The notes: generated from the sequence alone by a model not told the origin. A stretch of 17,999 nucleotides of DNA from RGIG4608 sp045637205 (GCA_045637205.1 JAZTYY010000060.1:1-17999), one strand, 5' to 3'; numbered from the stretch's first letter, positions 1 through 4,864 are shown. Translations and numbers: made by a program.

Positions 1-1
1 G

Positions 2-1552
2 TGGGAAATGATAAAAAATTTCCAACAGGATATAAAGATCTGGGTAGAGGGTTCAATTACTGCAGAAATTGATGAATTACAAAACAAGCAGAAGACAGGA
101 AAAGGAGGCACTGCAGCTATTGCCCGGGCTGAGAAAATTATAAGCAAGCAAAAGCGCTTAGAGAAGATAAAAACTGTAAAGCGATTTTCATATAACCCCA
201 ATGCCGACAACTTAGGATTCGATTCATTGAGCCATGATGAAGTTATAAAAATAGGTTCAGAATTTATAGCCGCAAGAGAAACGATGCAAGAAATTTTGGT
301 AAATAAATTTCCTGTTTTGTTAATTGATGAAAGTCAAGATACCAAGAAAGAACTCGTCGATGCACTTCTCTGTGTTTATGAAAATCATAAAAACTGGGCT
401 ATTGGCATGTTTGGTGATACCATGCAAAAGGTTTATATGGATGGTAAAGATCGTCTGGATGAGGTTATGCCTAAAGAATGGGTGTTTCCTCAAAAAGTAA
501 TGAATCATCGTAGCGCAGCACGAATTGTTGGGTTAGCAAATGCAGTTCGGAAATTGTCGGATGGTAAAGAGCAACGTCCAAGAAGTGATGCAAAAACGGG
601 TTTTGTACGCTTGTTCATAGCAAATACATTAAGCAATAAGGAACAGACCGAAAGACTGGTTGCAGAAAAAATGTCTGAGATAACTTCCGATATCGAGTGG
701 CAAACAGATACAGGGTATGAATGCTTAATTTTGGAACATCACATGGCTGCAAGCAGATTCTCATTTAGCAATTTATATACGCCGCTGAACGAATCAAAAG
801 AATTTGACAGTGCTTTGCGAAAAGGTGAAATAGCAGAAATATCGTTTCTTGCCAACACAATATCTCCACTTGTTAAAGCACATCAATCTAATAATACGTT
901 TGAAATTGCGAAGATCGTTCGTCAAAGCTCTCCTTTACTAAGCAAAAAAGCGTTGTCTTTGCAGCCGGATAAACAGCAACAAAAGTTGGAACAGGCAGAA
1001 TCTGCCACGCAATCACTATTTGCTCTGTGGGATGATGGCAAAACTCCTTCGTGTATTGATGTTTTAAGCAATCTCAAAGAATCTGGACTATATGAGATTA
1101 GCGAACGTATGGAAGAAATAATTGATAGTACATATGCTGGAGACGATCCCAAAGTTATAGCATTAAAAACAGCATTAAATGTTCCATTTGATGAAATGGA
1201 ACGGTATGCCGTATATGTATCTGATCAAAGCAGATTTGCTACCCACCAGGGCGTGAAAGGATTGGAGTATCCTCGGGTAATGGTGGTTTTAGACGATTCT
1301 GAGGCGCGTGGATTTTTGTTTAGTTACGAAAAACTATTTGGAGCTAAAGAAAAATCGCCGGCGGATTTGAAGAACGAAACTGAAGGTAAAGATACCAGCA
1401 TCCAAAGAACTGCGAGATTGTTTTATGTCGCTTGCACTCGTGCGATGGATAGTTTGGCGGTTGTAGCATATTCCGAAAATCCAACTTTAGTCCGCTCCAC
1501 AGCGTTAGCTAACGGATGGTTTGCGGAAGATGAAATTGTAGTGCTAGACTAA
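2..1552 (+). CDS. UvrD/Rep-type superfamily 1 helicase, 5'-truncated by the window edge
   Basis: This is the C-terminal part of an ATP-dependent SF1 DNA helicase. Numbering from the first in-window Met (position 8), motif II is LLIDESQD (104-111, Walker B), motif III lies around GMFGDTMQKVY (133-143), the motif IV-like NHRS is at 166-169, motif V is THQGVKGLEYPRV (411-423) and motif VI is ARLFYVACTRA (468-478). No Walker A P-loop precedes motif II, which is impossible for a complete helicase. The frame stays open to base 2 and the Met at 8 has no ribosome binding site, so the true start lies upstream. Roughly 250 residues between motifs IV and V probably hold the 2B-type insertion. Many defence and repair systems use a UvrD-like subunit (for example GajB of Gabija), but the partner gene would lie outside the window, so the system cannot be named. 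It is followed by repeats and a tRNA-like scar that suggest an integrated element. Confidence 0.85.
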   Translation, partial: WEMIKNFQQDIKIWVEGSITAEIDELQNKQKTGKGGTAAIARAEKIISKQKRLEKIKTVKRFSYNPNADNLGFDSLSHDEVIKIGSEFIAARETMQEILVNKFPVLLIDESQDTKKELVDALLCVYENHKNWAIGMFGDTMQKVYMDGKDRLDEVMPKEWVFPQKVMNHRSAARIVGLANAVRKLSDGKEQRPRSDAKTGFVRLFIANTLSNKEQTERLVAEKMSEITSDIEWQTDTGYECLILEHHMAASRFSFSNLYTPLNESKEFDSALRKGEIAEISFLANTISPLVKAHQSNNTFEIAKIVRQSSPLLSKKALSLQPDKQQQKLEQAESATQSLFALWDDGKTPSCIDVLSNLKESGLYEISERMEEIIDSTYAGDDPKVIALKTALNVPFDEMERYAVYVSDQSRFATHQGVKGLEYPRVMVVLDDSEARGFLFSYEKLFGAKEKSPADLKNETEGKDTSIQRTARLFYVACTRAMDSLAVVAYSENPTLVRSTALANGWFAEDEIVVLD

Positions 1553-1635
1553 ATTCAACATAAAAGGAAAGCTAACATTGAACGATGTAATGAATATATA
1601 AAAGCCGAAACAAAAAGTAGGGCATTACACAAATC

Positions 1636-1678
1636 TGCGTAGCAAATTGCGTAACACCCCTCAAAAAACTGCGTAACA
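1636..1678. repeat. Three direct copies of TGCGTARCA beside the tRNA-like scar
   Basis: TGCGTAGCA (1636-1644), TGCGTAACA (1648-1656) and TGCGTAACA (1670-1678) lie in the same orientation, with starts 12 and 22 bp apart. They sit between the helicase stop codon and the tRNA 3'-end-like segment at 1725. Short direct repeats on one side of a tRNA-derived core are what arm-type sites for a tyrosine recombinase look like. No integrase gene is present in the window, so the role is inferred; the repeats themselves are plain in the sequence. Confidence 0.5.
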
Positions 1679-1684
1679 AGCAAA

Positions 1685-1725
1685 AAATAAAGCCTTGAAA
1701 ACTCAATGTTTTCAAGGCTTTATTT
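1685..1725 (-). terminator. Perfect 18-bp hairpin terminator, minus-strand oriented
   Basis: Bases 1685-1702 pair perfectly with 1708-1725 around a 5-nt loop. Read on the minus strand, the stem is followed by ATTTTTTGC, a good U-tract. It lies directly after the tRNA 3'-end-like segment in the minus direction, which is the normal place for a tRNA terminator. In the plus direction it could also stop transcription from the helicase, but no T-run follows there. Confidence 0.75.
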
Positions 1726-1747
1726 GGTCTGAGTGACAAGACTTGAA
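1725..1747 (-). other. tRNA 3'-end-like fragment, candidate attachment-site core or integration scar
   Basis: Read on the minus strand, these 23 nt match tRNA positions 54 to 76: TTCAAGT (T-loop), CTTGT (3' side of the T-stem), CACTCAG (3' acceptor strand), A73 and CCA. Homology to a tRNA stops exactly at position 54; the bases before it do not form a T-stem or any anticodon arm, so this is not a complete tRNA gene. A tRNA tail followed directly by a terminator is the hallmark of tyrosine-recombinase integration. tRNA-Pro is a possible source because of the C1-G72-type acceptor end, but that is a guess. The intact tRNA is not in the window. Confidence 0.45.
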
Positions 1748-1846
1748 ATTGCTCGAAGACTGTATCAAACAAAATAACGCGCTTGCCACCGACGTTAAAT
1801 CAAATTTATTAGATAAATTGAATAAATTCAATATTGTGTTGGAATA
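1737..1846 (+). pseudogene. Possible C-terminal remnant of an unknown gene
   Basis: From base 1737 a frame stays open for 36 codons to a TAG at 1844-1846, giving a charged, helical-looking tail (DLKLLEDCIKQNN then ALATDVKSNLLDKLNKFN and IVLE). It has no start codon with a ribosome binding site, and its 5' end coincides with the tRNA-like core. It therefore reads like the 3' end of a gene cut by an insertion or deletion at this junction. An open frame of this length can also arise by chance in AT-rich DNA, and the family is not recognised. Confidence 0.25.
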
Positions 1847-1939
1847 GATTTCAAGCTTCCATTTATAGCAATTCCAGTTTTACTCTCAAAACAAAGCCGA
1901 GAGGGAAGAAATTCCACAAAAATTCCATAAACAAAGAAA

Positions 1940-1962
1940 AAGAGCAGGGGAATCCTGCTCTT
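1940..1962 (-). terminator. Terminator of the PepSY lipoprotein gene
   Basis: AAGAGCAGG (1940-1948) pairs with CCTGCTCTT (1954-1962) around a 5-nt loop. The minus-strand continuation is TTTTCTTTG. It lies 12 bp past the stop codon of the lipoprotein gene. Confidence 0.8.
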
Positions 1963-1974
1963 GATTATGATATT

Positions 1975-2268
1975 TTAGCGATCGCGTTCAGATCTTTCGA
2001 AAAGAATCTCTCCGCTATATGCGTCGATTTCGTATTCGTATTCAAATCCGCCCGACTCGAAGGTGATCTCATAACGAAGCACACCCCACTCTTTGTCAAG
2101 GTCGATTTCAAGATCACGTGCGTTTTCAACACTTATATTAGAGTGATCGAGAGCTATTAATTTGGCTCTTTCTCTGTCCAACCGCTCTCCTGAAGTGTCC
2201 TGACATCCCGTAAACAAAGCAAGAATTAAAAATGTTGCAACCGCAACTGCGAATATAGTTTTTTTCAT
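1975..2268 (-). CDS. Small PepSY-domain lipoprotein
   Basis: This 97-residue protein starts at the ATG at 2268, which follows AGGAGATATT; a longer frame to 2298 has no ribosome binding site. Residues 1-21 form a lipoprotein signal peptide (MKKTIFAV, a hydrophobic stretch, lipobox LFTGC) with Cys22 as the predicted lipidated residue. The rest matches a single PepSY repeat: a helix with AKLIALDHSNIS, then a strand pair ending in YEYEIDAYSGEIL. PepSY domains are extracytoplasmic and often linked to inhibition of proteases or to cell-envelope functions; no specific role can be assigned here. It lies downstream of the rubrerythrin gene beyond a terminator, with no convincing promoter of its own, so expression may depend on read-through. 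Confidence 0.85.
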   Translation of the reverse strand: MKKTIFAVAVATFLILALFTGCQDTSGERLDRERAKLIALDHSNISVENARDLEIDLDKEWGVLRYEITFESGGFEYEYEIDAYSGEILFERSERDR

Positions 2269-2296
2269 ATAATATCTCCTTTCAAATTGGTTAAGC

Positions 2297-2329
2297 AAAA
2301 AGCGGAGAGATTGTATCTCCCCGCTTTTT
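2297..2329 (-). terminator. Terminator of the perR-rubrerythrin operon
   Basis: Bases 2297-2310 pair with 2316-2329 around TTGTA, flanked by A and T runs. The single non-Watson-Crick position (2306 against 2320) is a tolerated G-U pair in minus-strand RNA but an A-C mismatch in plus-strand RNA, which supports minus-strand function. It separates the rubrerythrin gene from the lipoprotein gene. Confidence 0.8.
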
Positions 2330-2377
2330 TGTTGATTGCAGGGAGCTTATGCTCGGTGCAATTTTGAGTTAAAATAG

Positions 2378-2923
2378 TTAGTTAAAATATCTCTTGTAAA
2401 GACCTTCGAATGCCTTGCCGTGACGAGCTTCGTCGCGAGCCATTTCGTGAACTGTATCGTGGATAGCGTCAAGGTTGAGTTCCTTAGCCATCTTAGCAAG
2501 CTCGAACTTACCGTTTGTAGCGCCGTTTTCAGCATCGATTCTCATTTCGAGGTTCTTCTTTGTGGAGTCGGAGAGCATTTCACCAAGGAGCTCAGCAAAC
2601 TTTGCTGCATGCTCTGCTTCTTCCCAAGCAGCCTTTTCCCAGTAAAGACCGATTTCGGGGTAACCTTCTCTATGAGCAACTCTTGCCATTGCAAGGTACA
2701 TACCTACTTCTGTGCATTCGCCTTCGAAGTTTGAACGAAGACCCATGATGATTTCTTCGGGAGCACCCTTAGCAACGCCGAGAACGTGCTCTGCAGCCCA
2801 ATATCTGTTTTCTTCTTTTACTTCATTGAATTTTTCTGCAGGAACTCTGCAAACGGGGCACTTTTCGGGCGCGGAATCTCCCTCGTGAACATAACCGCAA
2901 ACTGAACATACGTATTTAGCCAT
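2378..2923 (-). CDS. rbr: Reverse rubrerythrin (N-terminal rubredoxin domain, di-iron peroxidase)
   Basis: This 181-residue protein reduces hydrogen peroxide (and possibly oxygen) in the cytoplasm of anaerobes, using electrons passed through its rubredoxin centre. The rubredoxin-like Fe(Cys)4 site is at the N terminus (C6xxC9 and C22xxC25), the reverse of classical rubrerythrin where it is C-terminal. The four-helix di-iron domain follows, with ligands in the FEGE segment (65-69), EEAEH (101-105) and DEARH (164-168), each in the family ExxH arrangement. Length and order match the clostridial reverse rubrerythrins, which are known members of the PerR regulon. It starts at an ATG preceded by AAGGAGAT and lies 47 bp after perR with no terminator between, so the two are probably cotranscribed from the promoter at 3402-3429. 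Confidence 0.95.
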   Translation of the reverse strand: MAKYVCSVCGYVHEGDSAPEKCPVCRVPAEKFNEVKEENRYWAAEHVLGVAKGAPEEIIMGLRSNFEGECTEVGMYLAMARVAHREGYPEIGLYWEKAAWEEAEHAAKFAELLGEMLSDSTKKNLEMRIDAENGATNGKFELAKMAKELNLDAIHDTVHEMARDEARHGKAFEGLYKRYFN

Positions 2924-2970
2924 AATAAAAATCTCCTTTGTGTTTTAAAATATAATTTGTTTTTTTATTT

Positions 2971-3348
2971 TTACAGGGTGTTTGTCGCACATTCCCTGCA
3001 ACGTCCGTATAATAATGTTTTTCCTTCCTCAACGAAGAATTCTTCTTTATCAAGAATTTCGGTTGGGATTTGGGGCTTGATAAAAATGTCAATTATTTTG
3101 TTGCAGCCCTTGCAAACAAAATGACAGTGGGGATTAGTGTCTCCATCGTAATGAACCTTGTTGTCACCCGTATAAATCGGGGTTATGTCGCCGTTTTGAG
3201 CTAACAAATTCAAATTACGGTAAACCGTTCCAAGACTGAGGTGTGGGTTTTCGGTGTGCAAGCTGTCATACACCATATCAGCCGTGGGATGAGTTTTGAC
3301 ACTTTTCACCGCCTCTAGAACAAGCTCTCTTTGGTGGGAGTATCTCAT
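2971..3348 (-). CDS. perR: PerR-type peroxide-sensing repressor (Fur family)
   Basis: This 125-residue Fur-family regulator has an N-terminal winged helix (recognition region LSLGTVYRNLNLL, 38-49) and a C-terminal dimerisation and metal domain. The structural zinc site is visible as C79xxC82 and C117xxC120. The regulatory site appears as H20, D68 (in HYDG), H74 and H76 (in HCH) and D87. An Asp rather than Glu at the D68 position is the feature that marks PerR as opposed to Fur, so this is a peroxide sensor acting through metal-catalysed histidine oxidation. The start follows AAGGAGG. It is transcribed with the rubrerythrin gene, a classic PerR target, and a palindromic operator lies at its own transcription start, implying autoregulation. 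Confidence in the family is very high and in PerR over Fur high. Confidence 0.92.
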   Translation of the reverse strand: MRYSHQRELVLEAVKSVKTHPTADMVYDSLHTENPHLSLGTVYRNLNLLAQNGDITPIYTGDNKVHYDGDTNPHCHFVCKGCNKIIDIFIKPQIPTEILDKEEFFVEEGKTLLYGRCRECATNTL

Positions 3349-3372
3349 TTTAATCCTCCTTTCATGTTTCGT

Positions 3373-3399
3373 AATCAGTAATGATTACTATTACTGATT
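3373..3399 (-). promoter_or_regulatory. Palindromic PerR operator overlapping the perR transcription start
   Basis: Two nested palindromes are present. AATCAGTAAT (3373-3382) is inverted as ATTACTGATT (3390-3399) across 7 bp. Inside it, AGTAATGATTACT (3377-3389) is a perfect 6-1-6 palindrome of the kind bound by Fur-family dimers. The site covers about +1 to +25 relative to the predicted start, so a bound repressor would block initiation. Assignment to PerR is inferred from position and symmetry. Confidence 0.75.
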
Positions 3400-3401
3400 G
3401 T

Positions 3402-3429
3402 ATTATAGCACAAAAAAATGATTTGTCAA
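3402..3429 (-). promoter_or_regulatory. perR-rubrerythrin promoter
   Basis: On the minus strand there is a perfect -35 TTGACA (3424-3429), a 16-bp spacer and a perfect -10 TATAAT (3402-3407) preceded by TGC (extended -10). Phased A tracts lie directly upstream of the -35. This is the strongest-looking promoter in the window. Confidence 0.9.
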
Positions 3430-3432
3430 TAG

Positions 3433-3472
3433 TTTTTTTAAAATTTTTTAAAAATTTTTTTGAGATTTTTTT
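3433..3472. promoter_or_regulatory. Four A/T tracts phased at exactly 11 bp
   Basis: T runs begin at 3433, 3444, 3455 and 3466 and are 7, 6, 7 and 7 bases long. Repetition of A tracts in register with the DNA helix is the known cause of intrinsic bending. Read on the minus strand these are A tracts directly upstream of the perR -35 box, where they could also act as an UP element. Confidence 0.6.
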
Positions 3473-3509
3473 AGAAAGGGAATTTTTAATCCTTGCGCCA
3501 TTTTTTGAC

Positions 3510-3538
3510 TTTACATTTATACGCGCGTGTGATATAAT
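3510..3538 (+). promoter_or_regulatory. Plus-strand promoter facing the hairpin array
   Basis: TTTACA (3510-3515), a 17-bp spacer, then TATAAT (3533-3538) as part of the extended element TGTGATATAAT (3528-3538). Transcription would start near 3545 and enter a region with no protein-coding gene but many hairpins. It diverges from the perR promoter. Confidence 0.7.
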
Positions 3539-3560
3539 ATAGGTAGAGTTTTGTAAATTG

Positions 3561-3753
3561 GGATTTAGCGGTGCGAAGCACCGCAACTAAATCCGCCTTC
3601 TGCGGAATAAATCCACAAATGGTGGATGAAATCGCTGCGCGATGAAATCTGCCTTATGGCAGGTTAATAAAAGGCGGATTTGATTTCATCCAAGGCAATT
3701 TGCCGAGGATTTCATCCAAGCTCGCTTGGATTTCATCGTGGCAAAGCCACGAT
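3561..3753 (+). repeat. Array of small hairpins joined by an ATTTCATC linker
   Basis: Consecutive palindromes are present: GGATTTAG...CTAAATCC (3561-3594, with an inner CGGTGC GAA GCACCG), CCGC...GCGG (3593-3605), ATCCAC...GTGGAT (3611-3627), ATCGC TGC GCGAT (3631-3643), TGCC TTAT GGCA (3650-3661), GGCA ATTT GCC (3693-3704 region), ATCCAAGC TC GCTTGGAT (3714-3731) and ATCGTGGC AAA GCCACGAT (3735-3753). The arms differ between units while the linkers repeat TTTCATC or its complement GATGAAA. A 10-bp long-range pairing (AATCCGCCTT at 3590-3599 with 3671-3680) could fold the whole stretch. No convincing reading frame exists. Similar hairpin-rich intergenic DNA is typical of gut clostridia, but no family name can be given. 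Confidence 0.7.
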
Positions 3754-3775
3754 TTCATTTTTTCAAATCTCCCCC

Positions 3776-4025
3776 ATAAATCAAAATTTGAACACGGGAG
3801 GATAATATCCTCCCCTTCGAGTTGGTGCAAACAAGACGCGATGAATTTGGATTTATCTGTGCCTTCCCCAGCGGGTAGCGAAGCGGCACGAGGGTCTTAA
3901 AAAACAACACGGTGTGTTGTTTTTCCCCGAGTGTGACCGAGCCGCAGCGAGACAAGGGGGACCGTGCACGGCACGGTCCCCCTTCTCCGCTGGAGAAGGC
4001 TAATAGAGAGATAAATCAAAATTTG
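3776..4025. repeat. 250-bp hairpin-rich unit bounded by direct repeats ATAAATCAAAATTTG
   Basis: The 15-mer ATAAATCAAAATTTG occurs at 3776-3790 and again at 4011-4025. Between them lie four strong hairpins: GGGAGGATA/TATCCTCCC (3796-3814), AAAAACAACAC/GTGTTGTTTTT (3900-3924), a 14-bp stem at 3954-3967/3971-3984, and CCTTCTCC/GGAGAAGG (3981-3999). No coding region was found. The boundary sequence AAATCAAAATTTG recurs at 9364-9376 at the end of the other repeat-rich region. This could be a small non-autonomous mobile element or a modular intergenic repeat; no transposase is present. Confidence 0.5.
3900..3924 (+). terminator. Possible terminator of the hairpin-array transcript
   Basis: AAAAACAACAC (3900-3910) pairs with GTGTTGTTTTT (3914-3924) around GGT, giving an 11-bp stem ending in five T. 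It is the first terminator-like hairpin after the plus promoter at 3510-3538 and would define an RNA of about 380 nt. The T-run lies inside the stem, so termination may be weak. Confidence 0.4.
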
Positions 4026-4051
4026 CAGCAATTCCCTCACGTTGATCGGAC

Positions 4052-4083
4052 AAAACAAAAAGAGGGCCTTCTAACAAGCCCTC
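4052..4083 (-). terminator. Minus-strand terminator with long U-tract
   Basis: On the minus strand GAGGGC pairs with GCCCTC (4078-4083 with 4062-4067) around a 10-nt loop, followed by TTTTTGTTTTG. It lies only a few bases downstream of the minus promoter at 4093-4121, and also downstream of the minus-strand gene ending at 4592, whose own 3' side has no minus-oriented terminator. Confidence 0.75.
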
Positions 4084-4092
4084 AACATTTAT

Positions 4093-4121
4093 AGTATATC
4101 ACAAAAATATTCTCTTGTAAA
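4093..4121 (-). promoter_or_regulatory. Minus-strand promoter directly upstream of a terminator
   Basis: On the minus strand: TTTACA (4116-4121), a 17-bp spacer, TATACT (4093-4098), preceded by TGTGA as in other promoters of the window. The start would be near 4086, about 3 bp before the terminator hairpin. No gene follows. Confidence 0.6.
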
Positions 4122-4196
4122 CCCCTAATTTCATTTTTGCAATAAAGTTCTCCCCATTGCACAAAAAACGCGCTAAAAGTTCAAACACTATGCCAA

Positions 4197-4225
4197 TTGT
4201 TTTCCCTAAAAAAATGTGATATAAT
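4197..4225 (+). promoter_or_regulatory. Promoter of the orphan ncRNA candidate
   Basis: TTGTTT (4197-4202), a 17-bp spacer, TATAAT (4220-4225) within TGTGATATAAT. Transcription should begin near 4232. No protein gene lies downstream on this strand until 7313. Confidence 0.75.
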
Positions 4226-4526
4226 TAAATCACAAAGAAAGGATGGTACAAACCGATGAAAAAGTAAGTTATTCTTTTCTCAAAGGTTAATTCACCGTGA
4301 AAAATCCGAACGGAGCAAGTGAGAACGATAAAGGTTCGAGTCACTTAAAAAAGAATTGATATAGAGTCGGATTCGAATTTCTTTTGATGAAAAGACAGGA
4401 CCATCACCCCACAAAGTGCAAGCTCAAATATCAAATGTGGATTCTCCACGCCGAATAGAGTGTTTTGTGATAGAGAAGAGATTTAGTGTTTTTGGGGTAG
4501 ACAATAGAAAGAGAGGATTAAGAAAG

Positions 4527-4556
4527 ATGTTAGATATTAAGGAGCACGAGGAGTGA
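4527..4556 (+). CDS. Nine-codon microORF (MLDIKEHEE) ending in the terminator stem
   Basis: ATG at 4527 is preceded by GAGAGGA with 9 bp spacing, and the frame runs to TGA at 4554-4556. The stop codon sits inside the 5' arm of the terminator that starts at 4552, so a ribosome finishing here would disturb the hairpin. That geometry recalls leader peptides in attenuators, but no downstream gene exists to attenuate. Translation is unproven and chance occurrence is quite possible. Confidence 0.25.
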   Translation: MLDIKEHEE

Positions 4557-4596
4557 CCTTTGATTGTGAATTTACGACTCACAATTAAAGGTCACT
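4552..4596 (+). terminator. 18-bp terminator of the ncRNA unit
   Basis: Bases 4552-4569 pair with 4579-4596 around a 9-nt loop, followed by TCTGTTTTTTCTTT. One pair (4562 with 4586) is G-U in plus-strand RNA but A-C in minus-strand RNA, and a T-run follows only on the plus side, so the plus strand is the functional one. It overlaps the stop codon (4592-4594) of the convergent minus-strand gene. Confidence 0.9.
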
Positions 4597-4864
4597 TCTG
4601 TTTTTTCTTTATGCTTTCGTGCAAATTTGTGTGCGGATTGGGGGTTGGATGCACCCTTTTGTCAGTTACAAGGGGCTCGTTGGGGACGTCCCAATCCAAT
4701 GCCTGCAGCGATGGCCCCGGATTTCGAGGTATATTCAATTGATTTGCGTCATCAAGCGCAGGATTTATTGGTGTGGGAGCTAATTCCTCAGGAATTTTTA
4801 CGTTTTGAAACATAAGGTCGGGAATTTTGGGGTATTTCCCCTTCCCCTTGACTTCTTTTTTCAT
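4592..4864 (-). CDS. Small proline-rich hypothetical protein
   Basis: This 90-residue protein starts at the ATG at 4864, six bases after AAGGAGATA; a longer frame to 4924 lacks a ribosome binding site. It begins MKKEVKGKGKYPKIPD, has a central acidic, proline- and asparagine-rich stretch (about residues 25-80, with PNEP, PTPNPH) and ends in ESIKKKQK. There is no signal peptide, membrane segment or cysteine motif, and it is probably disordered. A promoter sits at 4884-4912, downstream of the terminator of the preceding gene, so it is an independent unit. Its stop codon overlaps the terminator of the plus-strand ncRNA candidate. No family is recognised; the clean promoter, ribosome binding site and start support it as a real gene. 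Confidence 0.55.
   Translation of the reverse strand: MKKEVKGKGKYPKIPDLMFQNVKIPEELAPTPINPALDDANQLNIPRNPGPSLQALDWDVPNEPLVTDKRVHPTPNPHTNLHESIKKKQK

Larger units (their letters stand above)
4232..4606 (+). ncRNA. Orphan structured RNA candidate of about 375 nt with own promoter and terminator
   Basis: The unit runs from the promoter at 4197-4225 to the strong terminator at 4552-4596 and holds no substantial reading frame. Local helices are visible: TTCAC/GTGAA and TCCG/CGGA near 4290-4313; AAGTGA-GAAC paired with GTTC-TCACTT (4318-4347); AAAAGAATT paired with AATTTCTTTT (about 4350-4386); GTGGA TTC TCCAC (about 4437-4449); and a possible long-range ACCCCACAAA with TTTTTGGGGT (4406-4415 with 4489-4498). 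Motifs of tmRNA, RNase P RNA, SRP RNA and T-box leaders were looked for by eye and not found. Very short frames occur inside: ATGAAAAAGTAA at 4256-4267 after AAAGG, and MLDIKEHEE at 4527-4556 after GAGAGGA. The class is unknown; it could instead be a decayed element. Confidence 0.5.

Noticed and set aside
1834..2160. A 108-codon plus-strand frame.
   Set aside because: It lies mostly opposite the PepSY lipoprotein gene, crosses that gene's terminator, and has no ribosome binding site.
3561..3753. Possible CRISPR array in the hairpin region.
   Set aside because: The repeated linker is only about 8 nt, units are of irregular length (about 12-34 nt), arms are palindromic and no cas gene is present.
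4256..4267. ATGAAAAAGTAA after AAAGG, a three-codon frame at the start of the ncRNA candidate.
   Set aside because: Spacing to the ribosome binding site is long and a three-residue product has no independent support; mentioned only within the ncRNA entry.
4387..4458. A 23-codon frame inside the ncRNA candidate (MKRQDHHPTKCKLKYQMWILHAE), whose KLKY segment faintly recalls the start of IS200/IS605 TnpA transposases.
   Set aside because: No ribosome binding site precedes it, the frame ends at once, no downstream transposase sequence is readable in other frames, and the resemblance is only a few residues.
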